Position numbers and translations under genes: made by a program
Part shown: in pieces, positions 8,857 to 19,500 of the stretch
Layout: every line of letters starts with the position of its first letter
How positions within the stretch are numbered: position 1 is the first letter of the stretch
NCBI GenBank assembly: GCA_001872945.1
Contig: MNYC01000026.1
Location: forward strand, 1 to 36,116
Reading direction: 5' to 3'
Source of the DNA: a bacterium CG2_30_37_16
GTDB lineage: Bacteria > Patescibacteriota > CPR2
DNA length: 36,116 bases
Notes under the pieces: generated by a model
Database searches by the model: none
What the model saw: only the letters and a program-made list of their open reading frames with translations
What the model was told of the DNA's origin: nothing

Positions 8857-10587
8857 ATGGCAGGCTACAGAACATTTAATACGCGAAAGAGGATTTCCTC
8901 TCTAATATTCTTTTCTATTTTTTTAACCCTTGTTATTATGGGGCGGCTTTTTTATTTGCAGATTATAAAACATGATTATTATACGGCGGTTGCAGAAGAC
9001 CAATATTATAAGAATTCCGATTTGCCTGCAAAAAGAGGTGAGATTTATGTAAAGGATAATTATGCTGAAGGAGGGAAGTCAAAAATAGCCATGAATAACG
9101 TAAGTGACGAACTCTTTGCCGATCCGGTTATGGTGGGTGATAAGAAAAAAGCAGCAGCAAGAATATCCTCAGTGATTAGTCTTTCCACAGAAGAAGTGCT
9201 GGATAAATTAAATAATCCTTCGTCGCCCAGGTATGTAAAGATAAAAGAAGGTTTAAGTATGGAGGAGGGTGAAAAAATTAAAGAAATTAATTTAGGTGGA
9301 TTCAGGATTGCGCCTAGGGCTTCAAGGTCGTGGCCGGAAAAAGCATTAATGGCTCAAGTGATAGGATTCGTAAATAAAACCGGTACTGCCCAATATGGAA
9401 TAGAGCAGGAGTTTGATAGTATTTTAAAGGGTAAACCGGGAAAACTTAAAGCTGAAAGAGATGCCATGGGTACGATAATTGCAACAGGGAACAATGTCTT
9501 GGTAAATCCGGTTGATGGCGATTCGTTGGTTCTTACAATCGATAAAAATGTACAGGCAACAATTGAAGAGCTTTTGAAAAATGCCGTTGAAAAACACAGT
9601 GCCGACAGCGGCTCAGTTTTAGTAATGGATCCGAAAACCGGCAGTATAATTGCCATGGCCAGTTATTTTCTAAAGCAGCCCGAACTTGATCTAAATAATT
9701 ATAATAAAATTGAAGATTATAAGTTTTTCAACAATTTAAATTTAAGGCAATATGAGCCGGGTTCTGTTTTTAAAGTCATTACAATGGCGGCCGGCCTTGA
9801 TTCCGGCAAGATAAAACCGGAAGATACATTTAATGATCCTCAGTATATTATAGTTGGCGGAAACAAGATTTATAATGCAGACAGAAAAAGTCACGGCACA
9901 GTGTCAATGAGTTATATTTTAGAGCAATCGTTAAATTTAGGAACAGCTTATATTGAAGGCAAATTAGGCAAAGAGGATTTTTTTAAATATTTGAATAAAA
10001 CATTCGGTTTTGGCATGAAAACTGGCATAGAATTTGATGGCGAGGATGAAGGTAAGGTTTATGGTCCGGAGGAAACGAATGATCATACCTATGCCGTAAT
10101 GAGTTTCGGGCAAAGTATTACTGTCACGCCGCTTCAAATGTCGTCTGCAGTTTCGGTAATAGCCAATGGCGGAAATTTGGTAAGGCCCAAGATAATTGAT
10201 AGTTTCATAAGGCAGGGGATTAAAGAAGAAAAAAAGGAAACTGAGGTAATAAAAAGGGCAATATCTGAAGAGACTGCAAAAGAAGTAACAAAAATGATGA
10301 TCGATACCGTGGAAAAGGGTCATGGAAAACAGGCAAAAATTTCGGGTTATAAGGTAGCCGGAAAAACAGGAACCGCACAGGTTCCGATCCCCGGCGGCTA
10401 CGATCCGAATAAAACCATCGGTTCATTTGTCGGCTTTGCTCCGGCAACCAGTCCGCGCTTCGTCATTTATACAAAAATTGACAATCCAAAGGACGTTGAA
10501 TGGGCAGAATCGTCTGCAGCGCCCTTATTTCACGACGTCTTAGCAAACCTGCTAATGTATTATAATGTACCGCCGGATGATAATTAA
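8857..10587 (+). CDS. ftsI: class B penicillin-binding protein (FtsI/PBP2)
   Basis: YEPGSVFKV (SxxK), SLN, AGKTGTAQVP; N-terminal TM and dimerization domain. Confidence 0.92.
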   Translation: MAGYRTFNTRKRISSLIFFSIFLTLVIMGRLFYLQIIKHDYYTAVAEDQYYKNSDLPAKRGEIYVKDNYAEGGKSKIAMNNVSDELFADPVMVGDKKKAAARISSVISLSTEEVLDKLNNPSSPRYVKIKEGLSMEEGEKIKEINLGGFRIAPRASRSWPEKALMAQVIGFVNKTGTAQYGIEQEFDSILKGKPGKLKAERDAMGTIIATGNNVLVNPVDGDSLVLTIDKNVQATIEELLKNAVEKHSADSGSVLVMDPKTGSIIAMASYFLKQPELDLNNYNKIEDYKFFNNLNLRQYEPGSVFKVITMAAGLDSGKIKPEDTFNDPQYIIVGGNKIYNADRKSHGTVSMSYILEQSLNLGTAYIEGKLGKEDFFKYLNKTFGFGMKTGIEFDGEDEGKVYGPEETNDHTYAVMSFGQSITVTPLQMSSAVSVIANGGNLVRPKIIDSFIRQGIKEEKKETEVIKRAISEETAKEVTKMMIDTVEKGHGKQAKISGYKVAGKTGTAQVPIPGGYDPNKTIGSFVGFAPATSPRFVIYTKIDNPKDVEWAESSAAPLFHDVLANLLMYYNVPPDDN

Positions 10588-10627
10588 TTGTTAATAAACA
10601 TAATTTAAGGTAAAATTGGTATTGAAT

Positions 10628-11668
10628 ATGCAAATAGATCAATTTTTTCTAGAGAAGTTTTTGAGGGCAGGGCTAGCGGCTTTTGTTACCTTTTTGCTAT
10701 CTATTTCTTTAACGCCTCTTTTTACTTATTTTGCCTATAAATATGAATGGTGGAAAAAGGTAAAAGATACGGCATGGATTGGCGGCGGGACAGAAAAGGC
10801 GCCTATCTTTCATAAATTGCATGCAAAAAAGCACGAGCGTAATATTCCAACAATGGCCGGAATTTTAATTTGGGTACCGGTGGCCGTGTTTACTCTTATT
10901 TTCAACTTAAATAGACAGCAAACATGGTTACCGTTATTTGTTTTAGTTGCGGTTGGTATTTTGGGTTTATTTGATGATTATATCAATATAAAAAGTGAAA
11001 ATGGCGGAATTGCCGGCATTAAAAGCCGGGTAAAAATGGCGTGGCTTTTATTTTTAAGTTTGATTGGTGGAATATGGTTTCATTTCAATTTGGGAAAAGA
11101 GTTTCTGGAAATACCATTTTGGAGTAATTTCAATATGGGCTTATTATACATTCCTTTGTTTATGTTTGTTGTTGTTGCGGCGGCCAATGCGGTCAATATT
11201 ACGGATGGCCTGGACGGCCTGTCAGGAGGACTGCTTATATTTGCTTACGGCGCATATACCGTAATTGCAATGGTTCAGGGATATTTTGGAATTGCCATAT
11301 TTTGTGCTTCTGTAGTGGGGACGATGCTATCTTATACATGGTTTAATATTTATCCGGCTCGTTTTTTTATGGGCGATACTGGTGCTGTGGCTCTCGGGGC
11401 GACACTCGGCGTTATAGCAATGCTTACTGACACTGTCTTTTTACTTCCAGTAATTGCAAGCGTATTTGTTTTTGAAACTTTGTCGGTGATAATCCAACTT
11501 TTTTCGAGGAAATATCTTGGTAAAAAAGTATTTTTATCTACTCCAATTCATCATCATTTCGAGGCTAAAGGCTGGCCGGAGACAAAAGTAACGATGCGTT
11601 TTTGGGTAATTGGCGCCGTGTCGGCGGTAACGGGGATAATATTATATTTATTTGAAAATATTTCTTAA
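10628..11668 (+). CDS. mraY: phospho-N-acetylmuramoyl-pentapeptide-transferase
   Basis: TMAGILIW, LGLFDDYIN, NAVNITDGLDGLSGG, FMGDTGAVALG, PIHHHFEAKGWPE. Confidence 0.95.
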   Translation: MQIDQFFLEKFLRAGLAAFVTFLLSISLTPLFTYFAYKYEWWKKVKDTAWIGGGTEKAPIFHKLHAKKHERNIPTMAGILIWVPVAVFTLIFNLNRQQTWLPLFVLVAVGILGLFDDYINIKSENGGIAGIKSRVKMAWLLFLSLIGGIWFHFNLGKEFLEIPFWSNFNMGLLYIPLFMFVVVAAANAVNITDGLDGLSGGLLIFAYGAYTVIAMVQGYFGIAIFCASVVGTMLSYTWFNIYPARFFMGDTGAVALGATLGVIAMLTDTVFLLPVIASVFVFETLSVIIQLFSRKYLGKKVFLSTPIHHHFEAKGWPETKVTMRFWVIGAVSAVTGIILYLFENIS

Positions 11669-12885
11669 TGAGAAATCCCATTTCATCAAATAGGCTTCCT
11701 CGGCCTCATAGACCCAACTACTATTTGGCGATAGCGGTTATTGGACTATGTTTTTTTGGTCTTACGATGGTTTTTTCTGCTTCAGTTACTAAAAGCTATG
11801 CCGAAAGTGGCGGACAATCAACAACAACTTACCTTTATCATCAGTTAACATCGTTAATTATTGGGGTTTGTTTTTGGATTGCCGCTTACAAAATTGATTA
11901 TCCTGTTTGGAGAAGACTTGCTCCAAAGCTATTTTACTTGTCAATTTTTATATTGATCATGGTTCTTTTTATGGGGAGAACCGCCGGTGGCGCTCAAAGA
12001 TGGCTAGATCTTGGCGTAAGAACTTTTCAGCCGACCGAATTAATTAAAATTACGTTTATTTTATTCATGGCTTTTTGGTTTGAACAAAGACTCTCCCAGA
12101 TTAATTCTTCGAATGTAGCCATTCCTTTTGTATCAATTATTGCTTTTTTGGGAATATTAATTTTAGAGCAGCCGAACTTATCGACTACCATTATTATTTC
12201 TGCCATTGGCATGTCGATGTTTTTTGTTGCCGGAGCGAGACTAACAACTATTTTTTCTCTTTTCGGGGCGGGTGCCTTGGCTGTAGCGTTCCTTATTAAA
12301 AACGAAAGCTATCGTTTTCAGCGTATGATGGTTTTTCTAAATCCCGGTGCCGACAAAACCGACATGGGTTATCAAATTAATCAGGCTTTAATTGCAATCG
12401 GATCCGGGGGTCTTTTGGGTCTAGGTTTTTCAGAAAGCCGTCAAAAACTTTATTATTTACCGGAAGTAACAACCGATGCCATTTTCCCTATAATTGCCGA
12501 AGAATTGGGCTTCATCAGAGCAATTTTAATTATTTTAGTTTACTTGTTTATTGTTGTTCAAGGTTTTAAAATAGCAAAGAAGGCTCCGGATGAATTTTCG
12601 AGGCTTATAGCCGTCGGAATTTCTACATGGTTTATGGTTCAAGTATTTGTCAATATTGGGGCAATGTTATCCATTTTGCCTTTAACCGGAGTTCCGTTAA
12701 TTTTTATAAGTTTCGGCGGATCATCGTTGGTGTTTTCCTTGACTGCAGTGGGTATTCTGCTTAATATATCAAAATATACTAAAGAGGAGGTCTTAAGTGA
12801 GAATTCTGGTCGCCGGTGGGGGAACGGGGGGTCATATCTACCCGGCTTTAGCAGTAATAGAAGAGCTAGAAAAAAGCGGATATAA
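11668..12885 (+). CDS. ftsW: FtsW/RodA family lipid II flippase/glycosyltransferase
   Basis: SEDS topology; GGAQRWLDLGVRTFQPTELIKI, FPIIAEELGFI, GVPLIFISFGGSSL. Confidence 0.93.
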   Translation: MRNPISSNRLPRPHRPNYYLAIAVIGLCFFGLTMVFSASVTKSYAESGGQSTTTYLYHQLTSLIIGVCFWIAAYKIDYPVWRRLAPKLFYLSIFILIMVLFMGRTAGGAQRWLDLGVRTFQPTELIKITFILFMAFWFEQRLSQINSSNVAIPFVSIIAFLGILILEQPNLSTTIIISAIGMSMFFVAGARLTTIFSLFGAGALAVAFLIKNESYRFQRMMVFLNPGADKTDMGYQINQALIAIGSGGLLGLGFSESRQKLYYLPEVTTDAIFPIIAEELGFIRAILIILVYLFIVVQGFKIAKKAPDEFSRLIAVGISTWFMVQVFVNIGAMLSILPLTGVPLIFISFGGSSLVFSLTAVGILLNISKYTKEEVLSENSGRRWGNGGSYLPGFSSNRRARKKRI

Positions 12886-13960
12886 AGATATAATTTATGT
12901 TGGTTCAAACGCTGGAATGGAGATTAAGATCATTCCTCAATTGGATTTAAAATTTCATTTTATTCATGCGGGTAAATTTAGGAGATATCACAGCAATGTC
13001 ATCATCAACCTTATTAATCCTCAAACAATTTTATCTAATATTGGGGATGTGTTTAAGGTAATAAGGGGTTTTTTTCAGTCAAGGGCTATAATAAGGGAAT
13101 ATCAGCCGGAAATTGTTTTCATAAAAGGGGGATATGTGGGTTTGCCCGTGGGGCTGGCTGCAGCGTCAATGGGATATCCGTTGTTTATTCATGAGTCAGA
13201 CAGTGAAATGGGTCTTTCCAACAGAATATTATCACGTTTCGCGGAAAGAATAATGGTTTCCTATCCGGAAAATTTTTATACAGATCTGCCAAAGGCAAAA
13301 CTTATTTTTACTGGTAATCCCGTAAGGAAAGATCTCTTAAAAGGCAGTAAAGATGAGGGAGAGAAGATATTTGAGCTTAAGGGGTCGGACCCCGTGATAT
13401 TTATTGTTGGTGGCAGTCAGGGTTCGCATTTTATTAATTCCCTAGTGGCTGAATCAGTTAACGATTTACTAAAAAAATATCAGGTTATTCATGTATGTGG
13501 AGACAATGATTTCTCTTGGCTCATGTATCTTAAGTCCGGCTTAACTGTTGAAGCGCAAAAAAGATACCATCTTTATAGTTTTTTGACCGGAGAATTAAAG
13601 GACGCTTATGCGGTTTCTGATTTAGTTATTTCCAGAGCAGGGCAAAATTTTATTTCAGAGTTTTGTGCTCTAGGAAAACCGATGCTTCTTATTCCTTTGG
13701 GCTCATCAGCAAATTCGCATCAGTATCGGAATGCGCAAATAATGATGAGACAAGGAGCCGCTTATTCGCTGGAAGAACGCGAATTAAATAAAGACCTTTT
13801 GATGTCTCAACTGGAGTTAATATTTGAAAAAGAAGGTGAAATTGAATTTCTATCTAAAAAAAGTAAAGAATTTGGCAGAACTGATGCCGCAAAAGAAATG
13901 GCAGGTGTAATAGTGGATTATTTGGAAATGGTAGCCAAAGAAAAGGAAAAAAAGAAATGA
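12797..13960 (+). CDS. murG: UDP-GlcNAc:undecaprenyl-PP-MurNAc transferase, GTG start
   Basis: MRILVAGGGTGGHIYPALAV, GGSQGSHFIN, SRAGQNFISEF; overlaps ftsW by 89 nt. Confidence 0.93.
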   Translation: MRILVAGGGTGGHIYPALAVIEELEKSGYKDIIYVGSNAGMEIKIIPQLDLKFHFIHAGKFRRYHSNVIINLINPQTILSNIGDVFKVIRGFFQSRAIIREYQPEIVFIKGGYVGLPVGLAAASMGYPLFIHESDSEMGLSNRILSRFAERIMVSYPENFYTDLPKAKLIFTGNPVRKDLLKGSKDEGEKIFELKGSDPVIFIVGGSQGSHFINSLVAESVNDLLKKYQVIHVCGDNDFSWLMYLKSGLTVEAQKRYHLYSFLTGELKDAYAVSDLVISRAGQNFISEFCALGKPMLLIPLGSSANSHQYRNAQIMMRQGAAYSLEERELNKDLLMSQLELIFEKEGEIEFLSKKSKEFGRTDAAKEMAGVIVDYLEMVAKEKEKKK

Positions 13961-15318
13961 AATATTATTTTATTGGCATTGGCGGATCGGGAATGGCGCC
14001 AATGGCGAACATATTATTAGATCAAGGCCATGAAGTATCCGGATCGGATAGGGAAGATTCGGAAAATGTAAAAAAACTAAAGGAGAGAGGCGCCAAAATC
14101 TTTTTAACTCATTCCTCGGATAATATTGAAGCTGATTTGGATGTCGTTGTTTATAGCTCGGCGATACCTCAAGATAATGTCGAATTGGTGAAAGCAAGAG
14201 AATTGAATAAAAAAATTGTTCTCCGCTCTGAACTTTTAGGTGAATTAATGCAAGAAAGTAAAGGAATTGCAATTGCAGGGACTCATGGCAAGACAACCAC
14301 AACGTCGCTTATTGCCCTTGCCTTAAAAGATGCCGGACTAGATCCGTCGGCTATAATTGGCGGCGAAATTCAGAAAATTAACTCAAATTATTTAAGCGGA
14401 AAAGGTGAATATTTTGTTGCTGAGGCTTGCGAATACCAGCGTGCGTTTCTAGATTTATCTCCTTTTGCCGTCATAATAACGAATATAGAGGCGGACCATT
14501 TAGATTATTTTAAAGACATTAATGATATTGTTGATGCTTTTGAGACTTTTGTTTCCAAAATTAATCCGAATGGGTTTTTAATAATAAACGGGGATTCGGA
14601 GATCACAAGACGCCTAGGATCTGTAGCAAAATGCAAGGTTGTTTGCGTCGGTTTTGGCATATCAAATGATTGTCGAATAACCAATTTGGAAAATGACGGG
14701 ATCGGATTAACTTTCACGGTAATTATGGATAATCAATCATATGATGTAAAATTAGGAATTTCAGGTTTGCATAATGCGTTCAATGCAGGTTTGGTTATTG
14801 CCTGTCTTATCCAGTTGGGTGTAGATGTTTCGTCTATTCTGGCTACCTTTAGGGACTTTAGAGGCGCTAAAAGACGACTAGAGGTTATAAGCGACGACCC
14901 GTTAATTATTGATGATTATGGTCATCATCCAACCGAGATAGGTGCAACTTTTGATGCATTAAAGAGAGCCTACAATCTTCCTATTTTCGCTATTTTTCAA
15001 CCGCACCAATACTCTCGGACAAAAGAATTTTTTAATGAATTTGCTTCTGTGCTTTCTAAGGCAGATAATGTAGTTTTAGCTAAGATTTACGAGGCTAGAG
15101 ATTTCGATAATACGAATAGAGAAAATCTTGAGGATGAGTTAGTAAAAAAAATTAACAGTTTAGGGGGGAAAGCAGTGTTTATAGATTCTTTTGAAGAGAC
15201 TGCCGATTATGTTTTTAAAAAGTACAAAAGCGGAGTTATTTTAACTATTGGAGCAGGCACTATTAATAAACTGGGACCAATGATATTGGATAGATATGGC
15301 AAAACAGCAAGTTCGTAG
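13957..15318 (+). CDS. murC: UDP-N-acetylmuramate--L-alanine ligase
   Basis: FIGIGGSGMAPMA, GTHGKTTTTSLIA, DDYGHHPTEI, FQPHQYSRTK. Confidence 0.95.
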   Translation: MKYYFIGIGGSGMAPMANILLDQGHEVSGSDREDSENVKKLKERGAKIFLTHSSDNIEADLDVVVYSSAIPQDNVELVKARELNKKIVLRSELLGELMQESKGIAIAGTHGKTTTTSLIALALKDAGLDPSAIIGGEIQKINSNYLSGKGEYFVAEACEYQRAFLDLSPFAVIITNIEADHLDYFKDINDIVDAFETFVSKINPNGFLIINGDSEITRRLGSVAKCKVVCVGFGISNDCRITNLENDGIGLTFTVIMDNQSYDVKLGISGLHNAFNAGLVIACLIQLGVDVSSILATFRDFRGAKRRLEVISDDPLIIDDYGHHPTEIGATFDALKRAYNLPIFAIFQPHQYSRTKEFFNEFASVLSKADNVVLAKIYEARDFDNTNRENLEDELVKKINSLGGKAVFIDSFEETADYVFKKYKSGVILTIGAGTINKLGPMILDRYGKTASS

Positions 15319-16108
15319 AAAAAGAAATAATAATTATAGAAAAAGACTCATAATGCCCTCGAGCCCTCTAGAGTACAAGAAATCCAGGTCATTCAAGAGT
15401 TTTTTTATAAAAATCTTTAGCTTGGCTCTCTTAACCTTTTTATATTGGTTTTTTATCTCCGATGACATGATGATAAAAAAAATAAACGTTAAGGGCGTTG
15501 AGGGAGAAGCAAGAATTAAAATAGAAAGCCAGGCAGGAAACTATATCTCCAGCGGAATTCTTTCAAGAAACTTTTATTTTTTATCGACGAATAAACTGAA
15601 AAGCAGACTTCAAGACAATATGCCAGAACTTAAAGAAATTGCAGTTACAAAAACATCTGCCAATAAGGAAGTGCTTATTGAAGGATTTCTTCGGGATATA
15701 AAATTTAACTGGATTACCGGCACAGAAAGCTACGTTGTTGATAAGGATGGTATAGTTGTTGCTTCAGGAGCTCAAGGCCTAGTTTTAAATATTATTGATA
15801 AAACCAATACACCAATTAACGTAGGGGACAAGGTAGGCTCTCCGGATTTAATGTTATTTATTGATAATTTGGGCAGTAGTTTTTCGTCAACCGGCTTAGA
15901 GGCAAAGGAAATAATTATTAAAAATGAATTTAAAAGAGACATTGAAGTGAAAACAACAAATAATTTTTCCGTTTATTTGGATTCTACTAGAAACCTCGAA
16001 AATCAACTTTCTAATTTAACGAGAATTGTAGTGGAGACAAAAAGAGATAATAAAAAGATTAGCGAATATATTGACCTAAGAATTGAAAATAAAATTTTCA
16101 TGAAATAA
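15296..16108 (+). CDS. ftsQ: FtsQ-like division protein with POTRA domain
   Basis: Basic N-terminus, one TM, IKKINVKGVEGE POTRA-like start; downstream of murC. Confidence 0.7.
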   Translation: MAKQQVRRKRNNNYRKRLIMPSSPLEYKKSRSFKSFFIKIFSLALLTFLYWFFISDDMMIKKINVKGVEGEARIKIESQAGNYISSGILSRNFYFLSTNKLKSRLQDNMPELKEIAVTKTSANKEVLIEGFLRDIKFNWITGTESYVVDKDGIVVASGAQGLVLNIIDKTNTPINVGDKVGSPDLMLFIDNLGSSFSSTGLEAKEIIIKNEFKRDIEVKTTNNFSVYLDSTRNLENQLSNLTRIVVETKRDNKKISEYIDLRIENKIFMK

Positions 16109-16135
16109 TTGTGAAACATATAAATTGTTTCACAA
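16109..16135. repeat. perfect inverted repeat
   Basis: TTGTGAAACA-tataaat-TGTTTCACAA directly after the ftsQ stop. Confidence 0.75.
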
Positions 16136-16373
16136 AATAGAAGAGCGGAGTACTCAGAAAACGGCCTTTTTTTAATGTTAAAATAAGACAAATAAAATTT
16201 AAAAATTTTTTCGGTCGGTGGGTTGGGGGACTATTGCCTTTATTTTATTTAATGGCTGATAATATCTGATTAACCATTTGGTAAACATATGTATTGGAAC
16301 AATGAAAAAAAATAAATGATAGGTCATAAGAAGGCAGTGAAACTGTAATAAGTTTAGATGTTTATATCAAGTT

Positions 16374-16393
16374 AGCTCTGCAAGAGCTTTTTT
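16374..16393 (+). terminator. intrinsic terminator
   Basis: AGCTCT-gca-AGAGCTTTTTT. Confidence 0.7.
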
Positions 16394-16493
16394 AGCAATG
16401 CAAAGGTAAAAAAAGATGACTCATATTACCTCTTTTTTCAATAACCGGCAAGGACGCATAAGATACATTGTGCGACATGACCTACTGCAGTAA

Positions 16494-16520
16494 AAAGAGG
16501 TCTACTTTTTTTACCTCTTT
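16494..16520 (-). terminator. probable terminator of the TraG-like operon
   Basis: Minus strand AAAGAGGTaaaaaaagtagACCTCTTTTT; sits downstream of the stop at 16564. Confidence 0.6.
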
Positions 16521-16563
16521 GTGTCTTGCCTGTTTGGCGATGAAATAAATATTTAATTATTAA

Positions 16564-19500
16564 CTATTTAAAAACTATCGTTTCCCCCGGCTTTATCTCG
16601 CGGGATCCGTCATCTTTAATATTATTATCATTATTTATTATATTATTGTTATTTTTATCGCTGGCCGTATTGGGCCGATTATTCGTATTTGTGGCTTCAT
16701 TTGAACTATCGCCTTGCTTCTTGGCTAAGGCAGACTGAATGGCGTCTCTTAAATTCTGCTCGTTTGGTTTTACCGCGGCATGTTTATTGCTGCTCGTGTT
16801 TCTAGAAGAATTGTTATAATCAGTGTGGTTGCTTCTATACGGTTTTTTAAATTGTGAATAATTTGAATTCTGATTTTCATTAGGTCTGCTATGAAATTGT
16901 TTCACGGGCTGTTTCATAGTTTTCTCTTGCGTCTGATTTCTCTCTATAATTTGTGAGGAATTGTCATGATGACGCGGAAGCTGGGGTTCATTTCTTTTCT
17001 CTACCCTTGGCTTATATACCGGACGTTCTTCCCGATTAAAATTAGACGGCTTCTTATCTTCTACCGGTCTTTTGGTCGCATAATTGTTGGTCCTTCTTTC
17101 TCCTCCTGCATCAGAATCTGAAACTTCTTCACCGTTTTCGTTTTGGGGAATGCTGGTACTGAATTTATTAATTAAGTCCTCTACTTCATCTTTTGAGCGA
17201 GCAAAATTATCCCTTGAATATTTATAAATTTCCTTGGAGTGGTCAATTTTTGATGGCAGAAGGTTTAATATTTGTGCTGAAAAAGGTTGTCTTGTAACGC
17301 CGTCAATAAGCATTTTTAAGTAAATGTGTCTATTATCCAAGTTTATGAGGTCTTCGGACGTGAAAAGCTTAGAGAATTCATTTTCTAAGAAGGTTGCATC
17401 TTTTGCTCCCACACGGTAGGAAATTAAGGTGCCGACGTTACCAAAAACTGCATCTCTTACCGTCTCTTCCATTTGAGTGATATATTGGTTGGCAACGATT
17501 AAATCTAGACGATATTTTCTGGCTTCGGATAGAATTTTTGCAAATGATTCGGTGGCAAAGTTTTGGAACTCGTCGACATAAAGGTAAAAGTCTTTTCGTT
17601 CTTCTGCCGGTATATCTGCCCTGGACATGGCGGCAAGCTGAATTTTAGTTATCATCATAGAACCAAGAAGGGCCGAGTTGTCCTCACCTATTCGACCGGA
17701 TGACAGATTAATAATTAATATTTTTTCTTCATCCATTATTTTCCGAACATCCACGGTGCTTACTGGCTGTCCAACGATATTTCTAATTAAAGGCGAGGCA
17801 ATAAATTGACCAACCTTGTTTAAAATTGGAGCAACTGCCTCGGTAGCAAAACGGTCATTATATGTTGCGTATTCTTTTTCCCAGAAATTTCTTACAACAG
17901 GGTCCTTAATGTTTTTTATTATTTTCTGTCTGAAATTTTTCTCGGTAAGCATACGGATAACGCCAAGCATGGTTGAATCGGGAGTATCAAGTAATGCAAG
18001 AATTGTGTATCTCAGTACGTATTCCAGTCTTGGTCCCCAGCTATAACCGAATTGTTTTTTGAATATGGAGACAAATCCTGAAGCGATCATTTCTTTAAAA
18101 TCGGGGTTTGGGCATTCTAAGGCATTGAAGGCAATTGGGAATAAAGTATCGGCGGGATTAAAATAGACAACATCTTTAATTCGATATTCCGGAATATATT
18201 TTATAACCATTTCGGCCAAATCTCCGTGCGGATCGATAATACATACTCCGTGGCCGGCATAAATGTCGGAAATCGATAAAAGAGCTAAAGAGTAAGATTT
18301 ACCTACTCCGGACTTACCTATTATATACATGTGGCGGCTGCGGTCTTCTTTTTTTATACCGAATTTTTGCTTGTTTCCTCTAAAATTGGTTTGACCAAAT
18401 AAGGTTAGCTCTTCAGGTGACGAAGACCCTTCAAGCGGCAAGTTTGCCGGCGGTGCGGATTTTTTTGATGAAACCCAGTTAATATTTGGTGTTTCAACGG
18501 AAACGTGCGGCAAATGATAAATGCTTGCTAATTCCTCAATATTTAATATGAACCCATCGTCGAAAAATCTGGCTCGGTATTCATCCAATACGGTTTTACC
18601 CGGTATGGTTTTGCTGGAAACAAAGCCGTTTAGCGTTGTATTGAACTGCTTAAAGCTGCCGGCAACAGCTTGCAGTCTGTATTTGACTTTCCCCGGGTTC
18701 TTCGAGGCGTAAATTACCCTGATTTTAACATTGTATCCTAGTTTCATAGCCTTGGTGTCTATGGCGGTCATTTCAGCCTCTTCATGTTTGGACAGGCTTG
18801 GCTTAGCGGCCGGACCGCTTGATGGCTCGGGTGCTTTTAAGGCCATGGAAATTAAGGTCTTTGGCAATGTAAAGGGAGCAGATTTAATAGATCCGAATAT
18901 GGAGTTAAGAGTCATGGGGCTATTACCTGACCTGACATTCGAGGTATGGCTTTGAGATTTTGACTGCCAGTCATTGCCTTCCGGCTGAATTAAATATTGA
19001 ATCCAAATTTGCTCATTTAAGTCATCTAACTTGCTAAGAACGCTTGTAATAGAAGCTAATGGATCTACTTCAAAGCTGATAAATGACTTGATGGGAAGCA
19101 TGTGATCTTTCTCTAGAGAAATTTCGGTACCATATATATGATATCCGTCATCGCCGTTTCCTATTTGGGTAGAATAGTCATTGACTATCGTAATTTCGGC
19201 GGAAGGATATTGGGCATATAGCTGACCTTCGAGATAGTCCTTTAAATAAACAGGAAGCCAAATATAAAAACTTATGTTATTTAAAGAAGCGACAATTTCG
19301 AAAGAAATATGTTCTTGAATACTCCCCTCTCTTCTTTGATCTTCGGCGTCTTTTAATATTCCGTGCAGAGAGGCAAACATCATTTCGGCAGCAACTGGCC
19401 CCTTTTCATTATTTTTTGGAACCTCAACCTTTAATATTACATGGTCCATGTTTTCTACCCAATCGGTTTTTCGTCTGTTTTGGTAAGCCTCCCAAGCGAA

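Noticed and set aside
16901-16915. parS-like TGTTTCACGGGCTGTTTCA in the TraG-like gene
   Set aside because: Lacks the inverted half-site; coding sequence.
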